Positions 23,625 through 37,000 of a DNA stretch of 64,000 bases are shown here, one piece after another. The notes under the pieces are model-generated. The model had not been told where the DNA came from and ran no database searches. It saw only the letters and a list, made by a program, of their open reading frames with translations. The DNA comes from Pristionchus mayeri (taxonomy: Eukaryota; Nematoda; Chromadorea; Rhabditida; Neodiplogasteridae), in the NCBI GenBank assembly GCA_036245805.1, contig BTRK01000003.1:2666001-2730000 (forward strand), read 5' to 3'. Each line of letters opens with the position of its first letter. The first letter of the stretch is position 1. Position numbers and translations under genes: made by a program.

Positions 23625-26600
23625 TTATCTTCGTGGCTTCTTGAATGGCACCGCAGTCATCTTCGAGACGGTAGTCTGAAACGAAATTCGTGAATCGGCA
23701 GTTCTTTGGTTTCTGGTCAACTCCCTCTTCCCTAGGGGCAATCGAGAAGAATGGTGACGAATGAGAATTACCCGGCACAGTGAAAAATAATATGACCGCA
23801 AAAGTCACCGCAAAAGTGTGCAGAAATGATGCGAAATTGCGAGATTGCGATCATTCAACTATCCCGGGTAATTAACTCGAATTCGCTGGCAATTCGTGCC
23901 TCCCCTCTCGGGTCTCAACTATCCCGAGTAGCGTTAAATTTCAAACTCTACTCTTCCCCATTCATTTTTAGGTGATTTTCCCAGTTGTTCTGTCATGCCA
24001 CACCTCAGTAGAGAAAAGGCATGGAGAATGCTAGATGGGAGGGGTATGTTTCAGAAACCAAAAATGTGTCACTAAATCAGACCAAATCAGCCAGAATTTT
24101 CGAAAGACTGAGCATCCTAATCATCAGGTCAAGTACCTGGGTATGATTAAAAAGCACAAACTACAGCAATGCCCACTGTCAGGTCGAAGGGCAAAAAAAT
24201 TTAAAAATCAATTGGCAAACTACAGTAACCTCACCTGCACGTCATTCTCTAGCGTCTCCGTCCATTGCAGGAGTGTGCGCGTGATCGCCTCGTACGAGGA
24301 GGGGTCGACGTCTTCGGCGAAGGTCGTGAAGCATTCTTCAAGCAGCACTTGCAGCTGCAATCAGCAGCATATCACAAGGGATGGAAAGGGGGGAGGGCTC
24401 GGCAACACTGCTTCGATAACCCTCGAAGTCAGATTGAAGCTTATGCTGAAGTTCAGATTGTACATATCATATGCAGAGGGTACATTTTACCGATCCTAAT
24501 AGAGTTGACCTACAAAACAACGGTATTGTTCGGATTGGTGTCACTGTGGTGCGATTATTGAAAATTAGATAAAATAGATCTAATTATTGACACATTTTTT
24601 TGTATCCAATAGCATGGGTAGCAATCTATCTACAGGGTGCGCCAAAATTACCCGAACTGATTTCACCTTTCTGTGGCCTCGAGGCCCAATCGATATGCGC
24701 GACCTATATGGCATCATCATGACGACTGGCCATTAATCTCTCACTATTCAAGGTTTCATATCAGTTTGTCAAGGCATCTAGTAATGGCGATGTATATTAG
24801 CATCCAATCCGCATTCTGGACCTGTACAAGGGCAGTGTGACATAGCTCATTGGCTCTGCGTTCACAAGTTGCTTGCATCTGATACCGTTATCATGTACCA
24901 ACAACTTGATACTGATGAGGTGCATCTGGACAGAGGGAAACCGGTCTCTGTTTACACCCCTAAGAACCGAGATCGCTACGGAAAGATGGTGCTTCGAAAC
25001 AGCACGAAGATGAACAAGATGCTCGATATCTCGAACGCAACCGTTCTTAGTCTTATCAAGCCCCAGCTGTCTCTTCGCCTTCACAAGTACTGTAAACTGC
25101 ACGGACTAGATGAGCTCCTGATGAAGATCCGCAGAGAACGGTACCTAAAACTGATGTTACATAGTGCCAGGTCCGCGCACTTTAGTACGTTGTTCAGCAA
25201 TGCAAATATATTTACTGTCGAAGGCAAGCTAGTTTGGCAAAACGACATAATCACTACCTCTGATCCTGAACAATCCTAAAATAGTTGTGAAGTCACTGGT
25301 TATACCAGCCATCCCCTGTGCATCAGAGTTTGGAATGGAATTTGCTCAACATGCAAGTTCCCTCTCCTTTTTGCCATTCCGGGCGTCTATATCAATACGG
25401 AGTATTACATGAAGCACAGAATCGAAGACGCGCTTCCACCCTGTGCTCATTCCCACTTGGGTCAGGAGCACTAGACCTTTCAAAAAGATTCAGCCACATT
25501 TCACAAGTCAATGTTGTGGTTGGACACCCATGCACCCGATTAATCACCCTGACTGATTGACTCCCGAATTCCCCCGATCTCACCCTCTCGACTTCAATGC
25601 TTGGGAGTATTATTGGCCAAGATGTCCTCTACCAATAACTCGACAAAATCTTCTTTTAAGCTGCCCTTCTCAAAGCATAAAACGAAATCGCTGAAAATTT
25701 CCGGCGGGAATTGACAGTTGGATATGAGCAGAGACCCAAGGCCTTTTCCAGAGCTACATGAGGTCCCATCAAAATTAGCTAGTATGTTACTATTGCCCAT
25801 ATTGCTGGTAAACTTTATCATGGACCATATCGCTCAAGTCCTATTCCATAGGTGGGAATCATGTGCAAATGTCAGTTCGGGTAATTTTGGCGCACCCTGT
25901 ATTGTACATGAACAAGTGAGATTACGATCAGTAACGAAGATATATCGTAACCTGCTCGAGTACCGTACCATCTTCGCTTGCGGTGATGCGTTGCTGGTGA
26001 GCGGCGCGTCTGCCGTCATCGTCTCGTACTGCTGGGCGATCATTCGAAGTGCAGAAACCTGAGAGCACGCGAATACGGGTCCATCCGAAAACGTCCCCCC
26101 TCTCCCCCTGGCAGTACCCGCCTCTCTAATCAAATTTTGAAGTTTTAATTACATAACTAAATTATTTTTTGTTAAAAAGCTTCGCTCTTTTTTGATTGTT
26201 AAAGAGCGTGAGCTGTTCTATCTTTTGTATGTTGATGTCTAAGAGCTGAGACTCACATGAACTTCGCTACACTATCAAATGCGATAATTATTACATTTGA
26301 TAGTGTAGCGAAGTTCTTGCCAGTATGAGTTCTTAGGCATCAACATACAAAAGATAGAACAGCTCACGCTCTTTAACAATCAAAAAAGAGCGAAGCTTTT
26401 TAACAAAAAATAATTTAGTTATGTAATTAAAACTTCAAAATTTGATTAGAGAGGCGGGTACTGCCAGGGGGAGAGGGGGGACGTTTTCGGATGGACCCCG
26501 CGAATACTACATTAAGAACTAGACGTTTTAAGAAACATTTCATGAAAATAAAGTGCTTATTAATTTAAAAAATAATGATCTAATATCATACTAGCACACT

Positions 26601-29282
26601 ATTCTAATCATCTAAAAAAATTGTATACCGGTGTTAGAGGAGAAGCACCGCTGATACGCTTTGATTTTATCGATCAGTAAAGATATTTGACAAAGCAATA
26701 TATGCATAGGGAGCGAAGGCGGGTTTCTTCAAAATGCTTCTAAAATAAAATGCGCATAGAATCCGATGGTTTATGAGTAGGGATGGCGAATGAAGAACGA
26801 AAATGAAGCCTTCATTCTCTCTCACAAAGGCGCGCGGAGCGGCGTCATTCTGCGTGAAGAGGGGAATGACTCGGCCTGTTCTGCGTGAAGAATGAGGCAT
26901 TCTTCACGCAGAATGAAACAGGAAAAGTCGCACTTTTAATTAGAAAACGCGGAAAATGGGCAGCAATTGGGCTTCCCAGATTCTGCGACCTCATTTGCAT
27001 GCCGCTACGGGTCAGATACGAGCGTGCTAAAAATCATCTCGTATGGTCTTTTACAGCCGTTCATCTCTCTATTCCTTCGCACCTTCCGTGCCTAACTATC
27101 CCAAATTCAAAATCAAATCTAAGCAGTGGGAGCAGTGATGTGCGGATCAGCTTGTTACGCAAGTTCGATCAACACGGAACAGGCCGCTCTCTCTCGATCA
27201 TCCCTATCCCACATCCCCTCTCTTACTGGGAAGCTTGGAAATGCGCGAATTACTGACAACCTTGCTTCTTTCTCTAATGATGCACAAGGACACTGTTCTC
27301 AAACGCTATTCCATTTTATGACGTCTTGTCCACAACTTCATGCTTTTTCAAAGGGTAGCAACTTGTGATAGAAAAAAAACCTATTGCAGTTACTGCATTG
27401 ATCATTTTCATTTTTAATGGACTGATACTGACTCAAGCAGAGCTTGTATGTTCCAGAATGTTCTGGATCATGTTAGTTTCGATCTAGACAGAAGTAGATC
27501 ATGGGGACATTGATCAAAATTCCATTACTCAAGCATTCAGTGAACAGTTTAAGCTAGGAATTTGTGGGAATCAACGATACAAAAGAACAGCTTGTAATAT
27601 GCAGCATAAATATGTAAATGCTTGATTTTGAAACAAAAATGTTCATCCGTTCTCCAGTTATATCATCTTTCGTTAAATTCGTTCTTCATGAAGAACGGGA
27701 ACGACCGCGCAATTCTTCATGAAGAGAAAATGACAGGGAGGGAAAAATCGTCTCTTCATTTGTCACAAAATTCTTCATTCGCCATCCCTATTTATGAGCT
27801 GCCGATACGATTTCGACAACAAAAAAATAAAAATTTTGCGAAATAACTTACTTATGCGAATTAACAAAATTAACGCCTAATCGGACTTGGCGGAATCTTC
27901 TAATCGGACTTGGCGGAATCAGCGACTGACTTTTTTTCTGGATGGGAAAGGTGCGATTATGTGCTCTAGTGTCATTAGAATGGACTCACGAACATAAATA
28001 GCATCTGGCAGTAGGCGCAAAGCAAATATCGGTCGAGAAAAATTAACATCTCAAAAAATCGCGGTTTTCCAGGCTAAAACTCGACGTAACTTCAATGCTC
28101 CCTCTGCCAGATTAACGCGCTTGGATGTACCATGTACGCTATAGTCTCTAAATTGTATACATAACGAAATATAAGGTCTGGCAATGGGAGCAAATCAATT
28201 ATCGGTCGAAAGATTGCAAACTGGAAACATACTTTTCTAAATTGACTAGGCAACGCAATATACGGGCCTCAAAGTTATCAAGATGATGTGGAACGATAAT
28301 TGGCACAGGTAGAATTGATTTGGCTAGGAAAAAAATAATCTTTATTAAAAATAAAGTATTGAAAACAACCGAAAAACATTGGAAAAAAAACTGAGGGCTG
28401 GCGTTGTGTGCATGTGTCGAGATATTTGGATACTGTACCCTTGAAACCTAAAATAATCGCACTCTGCTGTCCCTATATATGCACACAGAAAAATAGGAAC
28501 TTCTTTGCTTGATGTAGAACGTCTCCATACCTGGGCCTGCAACTGCCCCAGATCCTTTTCCGCAGTATCATTTTCGCACTCAAGCTGCTTCATGTAGTCG
28601 TAGGCTCTGATGAAGTCCCAAATGTAAACATAGAGCTCCTGACCCACAATGCTCGTCAAACACATTTTCTCATATTTATAAAGCATTTGAACGAAGTTGT
28701 TTCAACTCAATAATAGGATGGCCACATTGGTACCTGAATAGTATGGCCGCATTGGTCGTCTTGCAGCCAAGTGCAGTCATAGAGGGTGGCAGCAGCTCCT
28801 TCAGCTCATTGTAGCCGTTCTAAAGTAAACGTTGAAACTTGAAATATAATTGTACTGGATGGCGTGGTTGGAGGACGCATTGCTGTGATAACGAAATTGC
28901 ATAACCTCAATGGTTGCAAGTTTGCCAGTGCTTGTCAAGTGCAAAAAGAATGTTAGGAATAATACTAATAATAAGTATGTGATTATGACGAGTTCTCCTA
29001 TAAAAAGTAACACAATTTAACCACATACCGAGAATAAAGGTTAATTTACACTAGATTCGAGAAACGGACGCAGCCAATAAGCATTAGCGAGGCGAATGTA
29101 AAATTTTTAAAAATTACATTAATTGCCTCTCGTCGCTGTCGCTCGCACCTAAGATGCGTCGCTTTCTTTCTGTCCATCGTTGACTCCTCCGAGCCCGGAC
29201 TTTGCACGTCGCCAGGTGAGGAGTCCTCCTTGATGTGCGAGGACGTTGAGGAAGACGGTACATTCGAGCGACCGCGCGGCAT
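23625..29282 (-). CDS. mxl-2: MXL-2/MLX-type bHLH-Zip transcription factor
   Basis: Minus-strand gene, six exons joining in phase: 29118-29282 (ATG at 29282), 28734-28819, 28531-28651, 25969-26058, 24235-24354, 23625-23675 (stop TAA). About 210 aa. The N-terminus is Ser-rich. The basic region ATHLRCERQRREAIN keeps the H-x3-E-x3-R E-box contacts. The helix 1 and loop region reads NGYNELKELLPPSMTALGCK then TTNAAILF. Leucine-zipper heptads lie around YDYMKQLECENDTAEKDLGQ and SALRMIAQQYETM. The C-terminal part LLEECFTTFAEDVDPSSYEA, TLLQWTETLENDV matches the MLX cytoplasmic-retention/dimerisation region. It ends in a basic PFKKPRR. MLX proteins pair with Mondo/ChREBP and bind E-boxes. Exon 28531-28651 puts about 11 unexpected residues at the start of the second helix. 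Head to head with gei-8. Confidence 0.86.
24633..25899 (+). mobile_element. Degenerate Tc1/mariner element with transposase pseudogene
   Basis: The ends CAGGGTGCGCCAAAATTACC and the inverse are flanked by TA (24631-24632 and 25900-25901). It is 1267 bp. The plus strand holds HTH-like VLRNSTKMNKMLDISNATV. It continues RSAHFSTLFSNANIFTVEGK and WQNDI (first catalytic region). A second part with TFQKDSATFHKSMLWLDTHAP and IPPISPSRLQCLGVLLAKM follows. These follow the mariner/maT order but carry stops and frameshifts. It lies inside mxl-2 intron 24355-25968. Confidence 0.85.
26077..26498. mobile_element. 422-bp hairpin MITE with 9-bp TSD (MULE-like)
   Basis: Near-perfect inverted arms run 26077-26286 and 26294-26498. 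The termini are GGGTCCATCCGAAAACGTCC and the inverse. CGCGAATAC flanks both sides (26068-26076 and 26499-26507). A 9-bp duplication is typical of Mutator-like elements. The left end lies 18 bases from mxl-2 exon 25969-26058, next to its 3' splice site. Confidence 0.88.
26778..27790. mobile_element. 1-kb hAT-type non-autonomous element, 8-bp TSD
   Basis: It begins TAGGGATGGCGAATGAAG and ends CTTCATTCGCCATCCCTA. TTTATGAG flanks both sides (26770-26777 and 27791-27798). Subterminal GAAGAAYG/CATTCTTC motifs are repeated. No transposase is recognised. It lies in the mxl-2 intron 26059-28530. Confidence 0.88.
27878..27920. repeat. Two-copy tandem repeat, 23-bp period
   Basis: TAATCGGACTTGGCGGAATC occurs at 27878-27897 and again at 27901-27920. 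The function is unknown; it is intronic to mxl-2. Confidence 0.8.
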
Positions 29283-29802
29283 TCTAAAACATAATTTAAT
29301 TTAACAGAATGAAAAATATTCTTTAAAAAGATTTATGAACGCGAGAAGTCACGTGCGAACGTTTGATGGTTAGTTCCCGATTGTGAAAATCAATGGAATT
29401 GTAGTGCACCATTACTGTAATTCGGCGAGCTCTAACTTGATATTGAGAAATCCCCTCAAAAAAATTTAAACTTAAACTACCATTCTTTAGGACATCTAAT
29501 TAATCTTCAGATCTACTTGGTTAGTCAACAAAACAGCTATTTCAAGTGAGAACAACTCCAGAACGCAAATATTAGCAAATGTCTCGCGCCCTCGATGGAT
29601 ACCGTAATATAACCTCTGTCCTCACCATATTGTGCGCCACGCTCCGCGCTCGGTATATTGTTTTTGACAAATTTTAGCTGGTTTGTTCCTTTTATGAATA
29701 ATTCATAGTCCCTGTGTGATCTATTCCTCTCATAGTTATATTATATAACATTGTTTCATTTTTTCATAGTTCCCCGGCGCATAGTTTCACTTTCTCGTTT
29801 GA

Positions 29803-30062
29803 TATAAGGGGGGGGGGTGCGTTCCCCGTTTTGGCAAGTATGAATCGGTGGTTTCAAAAGAGATGGTTTCAACTAGTTTAATTTTTGTTGTCAATGGTTT
29901 AACTCGGTTCATCCATTGCATTTGTAACAGTAAATGCAATGGATGAACCGAGTTAAACCATTGACAACAAAAATTAAACTAGTTGAAACCTTCTCTTTTT
30001 TTAAAAACCGATTCATACTTGCCAAAACGGGGAACGCACCCCCCCCCCCCCCCCCCCTTATA
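29803..30062. repeat. Hairpin MITE with TATAAGGGGGG ends
   Basis: The arms are inverted copies around a centre near 29930, sharing GGTTTAACTCGGTTCATCCA and its inverse. The ends are TATAAGG followed by long G, and C runs closing TTATA. It has the same end type as 5917-6142 but a different arm sequence. Confidence 0.82.
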
Positions 30063-30150
30063 ATGAGCATCAGCTATATTTCCATTTCGTTCGTGCGCCT
30101 TTTTCAAGGAATTTTCATGGGTTTACAAACTTGTTAATTACTGGTTTTGC

Positions 30151-30505
30151 AGGGCACTCCTGAAGAAGCCCACATCGAGGTAACAATAGTGGTGTTAGGA
30201 GTAGACCCCAGTCAGATAAGTCGTACCTTGAGACTGCTGAACCGTTAGACATGCTTGTACTGTCGTGCTGTTAAGCCTACAAGCGGGGGGAAGCCGCGAA
30301 CTGACGCTATTTGAGGTTAGGCATCATTCCAGCAGGCGCTTGAAAATACGCTATATAGCGACAAGATTGAGCATTTAGGCTAAAACTTTCTTTAGTATGC
30401 CTCAGGTTTCTGCAGTCTAAGGTTATGGCTTATCTACTTGGGCTCTACTCCCGATACCTTTAACCACTATTGTTACCCCGATCTGGGCTTCTGCAGGAGT
30501 GCCCT
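30151..30505. repeat. 355-bp hairpin MITE
   Basis: It starts AGGGCACTCCTGAAGAAGCC and ends with the inverse GGAGTGCCCT. Arms are about 90-100 bases, with GTAACAATAGTGG on one side and CCACTATTGTTAC on the other. Non-coding. Confidence 0.78.
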
Positions 30506-31007
30506 AGCTACTTTGCGTTTGCAACTTACCAGTAACTTACTTTGATCTTATATAAAAATATAAAGTCAGTTTGCTACAATATTGTTTCAATGTTACAAAT
30601 TAAACTACTAAAAAGTTAGTTGCAAGCAAGTTTTATTTTTTATGACCGAAAAAGTAAAATTACGCGAAAGCTGCTGGCAACTTACTTTTCGGGCAAACTA
30701 CTTGCCGCAATATTACTTTGCAATCACAGAGATCACAGAGCTGATTGTTTCTTACCGCTTAGACTATAACCTGGGTTAGGCGCGTGGTGCGTGATTCGAA
30801 CCTCTAACAGACGAGAGATTGCGAGAGAGCGGGAAAGTACAAGTAGGCGACGCGAGCGATGCGCGTAGATATCTGTCATGTTATGATTATTTTTCACTAA
30901 ATGATTACCGTTTGCTTTACAAGCAGTTCAAGATCTTTCAAGCTGATATTCTTTTTCCTTGTGGAATAAGGAGTATAAAGTATAAATACTATAAACACTA
31001 TCTTAAG

Positions 31008-34000
31008 ATGTTTCCAACCAGTGGCGGTTCACCACAGGAAGAGTACCTACTGCGGATTCTTCTGCAGCAGCAGCAGCAGCAGCAACAACAACAACAGGCG
31101 CAGGTACATCAGCAAACGACCAGCCACGTAAGTCTTTCATTTTGTACTACTGATATTTAAGTTAAACTTTCTTTGTTGTTTTGCGCATGGAATAGGGCGT
31201 TCATAGGCTCCATGCTAATTACCATACGCTCATCCTTAAAATATAAGAAGTGGAGAGAAAAAAGTGAATTCGCAGGCACCCTTTGTTGGGCCCGTATTTC
31301 GTTGTGCATGACCCCTTATTCCTTGACATTGGAAAACCTAATCCGCCTAACATTTCTCGAACGGAAATCGTCAAACGTGCTTAGCTTGACCCTGCCTCAG
31401 GAAAATCAGAAAATTGCGGGATATTTAAGCTTCATATTTTACAGTATTCATGGCTCTCCTCTGCGCACGGCATGATTTTTCCCGACGATTTTTTAAAAAC
31501 ATGTCCCTGGACCGGAAAATATTCACGACTATTTTCCGGATGACCCGTACAAGTTGATTTGAGAGACGGTACAACTGATTCCCTGACTACTGTAGTGTTT
31601 TAAAGTTACCGGACGAGGACGAAATTGACCCCCTATTTTTGTCCTCCATCGAATAGCCGATGGCTGAATTAGTTGAGAATGAATATACAAAAATGCTAAA
31701 AATCAATAATAGCCTCAAGGGAAAGCCGGGAATGATCAGCGTACTCCCGCGCTCTCTCACTTTTGCATACTCTCTCGTACACGCGACGAGATCAGGGTCA
31801 GATCAGGGTTTCGTCCTCGTCCGGTAACTTTAAGTGAAACTGCATGATTTCTGTACCTTCTAGCTTGAAATTGCCTGATTTCGGAATGTCGTTCAAAATT
31901 ATTTGTCATCTATACGGTTTTCGATCACAGATGATGAAAGCTATTGATTTTTACCTATTCATTGATTTGTTTCTAGGAACCGCTTTTTACAAGGAACCGC
32001 ATATGTAGGTGGATTTGTTCAATTACTGTCATGTTTCACTCGATTTTAACCAATACAAAACTTCATTTTTCTGGATGTTTTTCAGCAACACAGGCAAATA
32101 CCATTGAAAAGTGAACAATAATATTAACAAAATTATCAACAACGATGGAGCAGCGCCCAGAAACATTGGAAGCAGTACGGCTTCTCACAGTGAGGACACT
32201 TGGTGCAACCGATAGAGGAGCAGCTATCACAGGCAGCCATCGATCCGTCCCCGAACAAGTAGTCCTTCGGTGAATGGAAGGGAGCAGGCCTGGTCTTGTT
32301 GATATTATCTTATTTCACATTAGATAAAATATTAAGTTAATAATTATGTTATCATCAAATATTTATGTCACTTTGTCAAATATCACTTTTCACTGGTATT
32401 TGTCTGTGTTGCTGAAAAAGAACAAGAAAAATGAAGTTTTGCATAAATAAATATCGATTGAAATATGACAGTAATTGAACAAATCCACATGAAAGGATTT
32501 AAAGATGGAAAACAAGGTATCGGGGTTTGTACTCCAGACTTCTGCAAAATAGATGCAGCTCACAACCACTGCGCTACCGGGGGAGATGTGGGATGGGCAG
32601 TTCGAAGAGTACACTAGGCTGAGGGAGAATATAGGAAATTTCATCCCAATTTTCAAATTCAAATTTCGGTTCTTAGGAGGTCGTTTCCGGATGAGTTCAA
32701 GAGGTGGTTGGACTTACCCCAGGGGTCAGAATCCAGTGGTGACATCAAATTTCTGTTTGACTTTCCCCTACATGTGCGGTTCCCTTGTTATATGAGGCCG
32801 TTTCCCTAAGAATCGAGCAAGTGCCGGCACAGCTCATAAAATGCCGATTCTTCGTAACTCTGTGGTTTGGGGTTATTTGAGGTGCTGAAAACGATGGGCA
32901 TATTCATTTTGCCCTCAGAGTCTCCGTTAGCTCCAGATGACGTCACGTCGAAAACACATTTCCTATTATTACTTTGCTCTAAAATGTGCTACAATTAGGT
33001 GAGTAAGGTTTCCGGGGTAGAATTTCATACTGATTACACCTATCCAACTCATTTTACATGAATTTTAAAAATAAATTTTAAAAATCTATCTTTTCTCAGA
33101 GGAATAAGTGACCTTAGCAATTTTCATTGTTAGAACCGATGTGACGAGAGAATTCAGAATCTCTATTTTCGTACGATTTCATGCTTAAAGTTTTAAAAGA
33201 GCCAAATTTTACTGATTCCAGAAGTGGGCAAATGTTACCCTTACCTTCCCTCCTTCGCTTGTTTACCCCCTGGCAGTTCTCTCGCCTCTCTACACTCTCT
33301 CGCTTCTGCACGCTCTATCGCTTCTCTAGAGGGAGGGAAGAGAGAGGAACGATGAAGCTGGTACATTTGCCGGGGATAAGACATTTCGGAAAAACAAAAT
33401 CAGAAATCACCAGTTCAGAAAAACCCAACTGAGAAATTTCATTTGAGAAATTACCACTTCAGAAACGGACGTTTCAGAAAAATACATTTCTGAAATTTTT
33501 AGCCTGACGCGCCGCGTTGCGCGAGCACGCACACGTCTTTGGAAGCCATTTTCACATTATTTGAGGATTATTATTTAATTTCTGTTTATCAAATAGACTT
33601 CAGATGATGCTGAAAAATTCAAAAATGTTAATAAAAATACAATAAGCTAAATATTCTGACACCAAATAATTAAAATTTCTGAAACGTCCTTTTCTGAATT
33701 GGCATTTCTGAACCGGCCATTTCTGAAATGAACTTTCTGAAACGTCTTTTTCTGAAAAATAATTTCTGAAGTGGTAATTTCTGATTTTGTTTTTCCGAAA
33801 TGTCTTATCCCCTCTGAATCCTCTCGTCACGCCGGTTCTAACCATGCAAATTGCTAAGGTCACTTTTGCCTCCGAGAAAATTTATTTTAAAAATTCATGT
33901 AAAATGAGTTGGATAGGTGTAATCAGTATGAAATTCTACACCGGAAACTTACTCACCTAATTGTAGCACATTTTAGAGCAAAGTAATACTAGGAAATGTG

Positions 34001-37000
34001 TTTTCGACGTGACATCATCTGGAGCTAACTGAGACTCTGAGGGCAAAATGAATATGCCCATCGTTTTCAGCACCTCAAATAACCCCAAACCACAGAGTTA
34101 CGAAGAATGGGCATTTTATGAGCTGTGCCAGAACTCTCCGAATCTGCTCGATTCTTAGGCAAACGGCCTCATATTATTTTTTCAATTGTTAGGTTCTTTT
34201 ACATTATTATTTTTATACTATTTTCACTAAACGATTATTATTTTGATTGATGCATTTAATCTTAATCGTGAAGAACGTGCGTTATAGGAAACTATTTAAA
34301 CAATTCGTCTATTGAAATCGGAGGAGTGAGTGTTTCATTGTTTTGCTAATGTAAACACAAGTGATCGCTAAATTTATACTCTTTAAAAGAATGAAAAATT
34401 CAAAAAAGCAAATGTGTTTTTACTGGTTTTATTGAGGGACCAATGGAAGACTGCCCCAAAATGCTCCCCGCGGGAACATCCCTTCTTAACAGAGTGCCGG
34501 GAAAAATCATGCCGTGTCTGCGTCTCTTGCCAAATTTCAGTTTGCAATCACCGCTAAATAGAGAATTTGAGAAAAGTTTACTGGGGGGTCAAGTGGGTGG
34601 AGTTAGGCGGTCCAATTTTCCAAATGTCGACGGGTAAGGAGCCGTGCTTTGCGTAGTTGATGCCGCACGCCCGAATTTCACGCGTTCATTCAAGTTCGCT
34701 GGGCCATTCGTTCGTAAATTCGGAAGTAAAGCGATATTTATATATTTTTCCTTCGAGGTAGAGCAAATCATGAAATAATGTAATTGATAAATTCCGATTG
34801 ACTTTTATGTCGGCTAAAATATACAGGTGAGTTTATTTGTTTTGAGTATACTGTAGTTCAGCAGATGTGTGCTATTTTCAATGAATCTCACAGTGCACGA
34901 AATAAATTATGATATGGAACACAATTAAATCATCCGGCAATCCAGCCATACTTTTAAAAAGATGATTGCAATGTTCCGACTGAAATGGTCTGTTGTTTTT
35001 GTGAATCGACGTAATGATAAACCTGAAAATGTAAGTGTTAAAATATCGTGGCACATTTCCTCCATTAATGTGTAACCCACATTTAAATTCCTTCTACATT
35101 TGCCACCAAAATCTGTCCTTTCACCGGATTTCAAATTTCGATTTTCCGGTTTGGTGCCCCTTTTGGAAATCTCTAAAATTACTTTCTACATTTAAAGAGT
35201 AACTACATTTTTAAGATCACATTGTAAATTTTCCAGTCAATATTACGCATTGAATGATAATAGAAATAGCCTAGATATGGGCTTCAGCACAAGAGCTCAA
35301 ATATAAATGTTAGAATGCTTTATAACGGGATTAAATAATAGAATAGAATAGAATAGATTTATACATGCCTTCTTTTTTGCATGTGGGTTTGCTACAATGA
35401 AATAAGTAGGAAAGGTGGGGGGGAGGATAATCTTGTAAATATCTTCATTTCTTTCCATCAAGGAACGCTTTGATGAATTCTGTGGATGACGAATTAAATT
35501 TCGACGTCTGTAAAACATACATTAGTGATTTTGTTATTCGAATAGCAAAGCTATTCTCGCGTAATTTTGTTTTTGGCATATCTACAAAAATCTTGTGACC
35601 GGCACCACGAGTTCGAGTTTTCACAAACGTAAAGAATTTATCCCGTGACAATGCAAGCTTACCATTACCAAATATCATTTGGTATGCTAATTTTGCATCA
35701 TTTACACGCCGTCTATGCTCCAACGAATGCAAATATAGTGCTTTGTTTCTTTCGGTATGGTTCGGCCTATCATTATAAGAACACTTTAAAGCCTTGTAAA
35801 ATATTCTTCTGAACTTTTTCAATTCTATCTCTGTCAGTGGAATGAATCGGGCGTGCTACACTCGAACTGAATTCCAGTGTAGGCCTTATATAAGTACAAT
35901 ATGCATTAAGAAGAATTTTTTCATCTCTTGAATGTAAAGCTTTGAAAACAAGATTTGCTTTAGTTTCTGCTATTTTACAAATAGTTTTTGCATGATCTCT
36001 CATTGAGAGATTACGATCAATCATGATTACAATTTTTTGAATGTGGTGAGTCGAAATATCAAACGATTTGCATTCCAGCTTTCATTAAATGAAACAGATT
36101 AACCCCCCCCCCCCCTAATGCATATATATACGTCCATCTATATATCAATTCAAACTTATTTAATTGTTTAATTTTGATTTTAAAAAATTAATTCCAGGCA
36201 CAGAATCAACAAAACATCTCTCAAATCGCACAGACCATCGCTATGCTTCAGGTATTTTGTACGAATCACTTTATGAATATCATTGTATTCTTGCAGAGGG
36301 TTCTTAAAGATCAATTTCCAGAAGCGTACCGCTCAAAATGTCAACATAACACAATTCTATTATTTTAATAGAATTTTTTCAGCAGCACCAAGGCCCTCAA
36401 AACCTCGCTCCCCTCATCAATGCATTGGGCACGGGATCAACTGCGCAGGTACAAGTGAATATTATAGCTATGTCTTTATTTGCGAAGTGGTGTAGGGTTC
36501 TAATTGTAAGGCGCCTTCCTATCCACACCACCCGCGTTGGACTCCCAGACGTGACACAGCCCATTATGCGTAGTATCGTATACATGGCAAGATAAAAAAG
36601 TATATATTGACATGGGTGGGTGACAAAACGTAAAGCGACAAGACTGAACACACAAAACACAGCTCCCTCGGGAGTCAACGTAGGGACTTTGGTGTTATTG
36701 CATTGTTACCAGTATGCGCTCCCCTAACTTTGAATATATTAATCCTGTTTCCAGGCGATCTCGAGTTTCACTCCAAATCAACGTATAGGGGTACATGCAA
36801 TATGGATTTCCATGTACCCTTATACGTTGAAACTCGAGATCGCCTGGAAATAGGATTAACATGTGCTAAGTTAGGGGAGCGGACACTGGTAACAATGCAA
36901 TAACACCCAAGTCCCTACGTCGACTCTCGAGGTAGCTGTGATTTGTTAACGTTTTGTCGCTTTACGTTTTGTCACCCTCCCTTGAAATTAGGTTCTTTTC

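Larger units (their letters stand above)
29283..31007. promoter_or_regulatory. Divergent upstream region between mxl-2 and gei-8
   Basis: The 1.7 kb separates two start codons that point away from each other, so it must hold both upstream regions unless earlier exons exist. Two hairpin MITEs (29803-30062, 30151-30505) occupy about a third of it. No core promoter motif could be picked out by eye. A short AG (TTAAG) directly precedes the proposed gei-8 start codon at 31008. Confidence 0.5.

Noticed and set aside
27878..27920. Start of a CRISPR or satellite array
   Set aside because: Only two copies with no further units; CRISPR arrays are not expected in an animal nuclear locus.
30819..31007. 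Upstream in-frame extension of gei-8 from an ATG at 30819
   Set aside because: The frame is open but its composition is not Gln/Ser-rich like the following exon and resembles untranslated sequence; kept as a possibility only.
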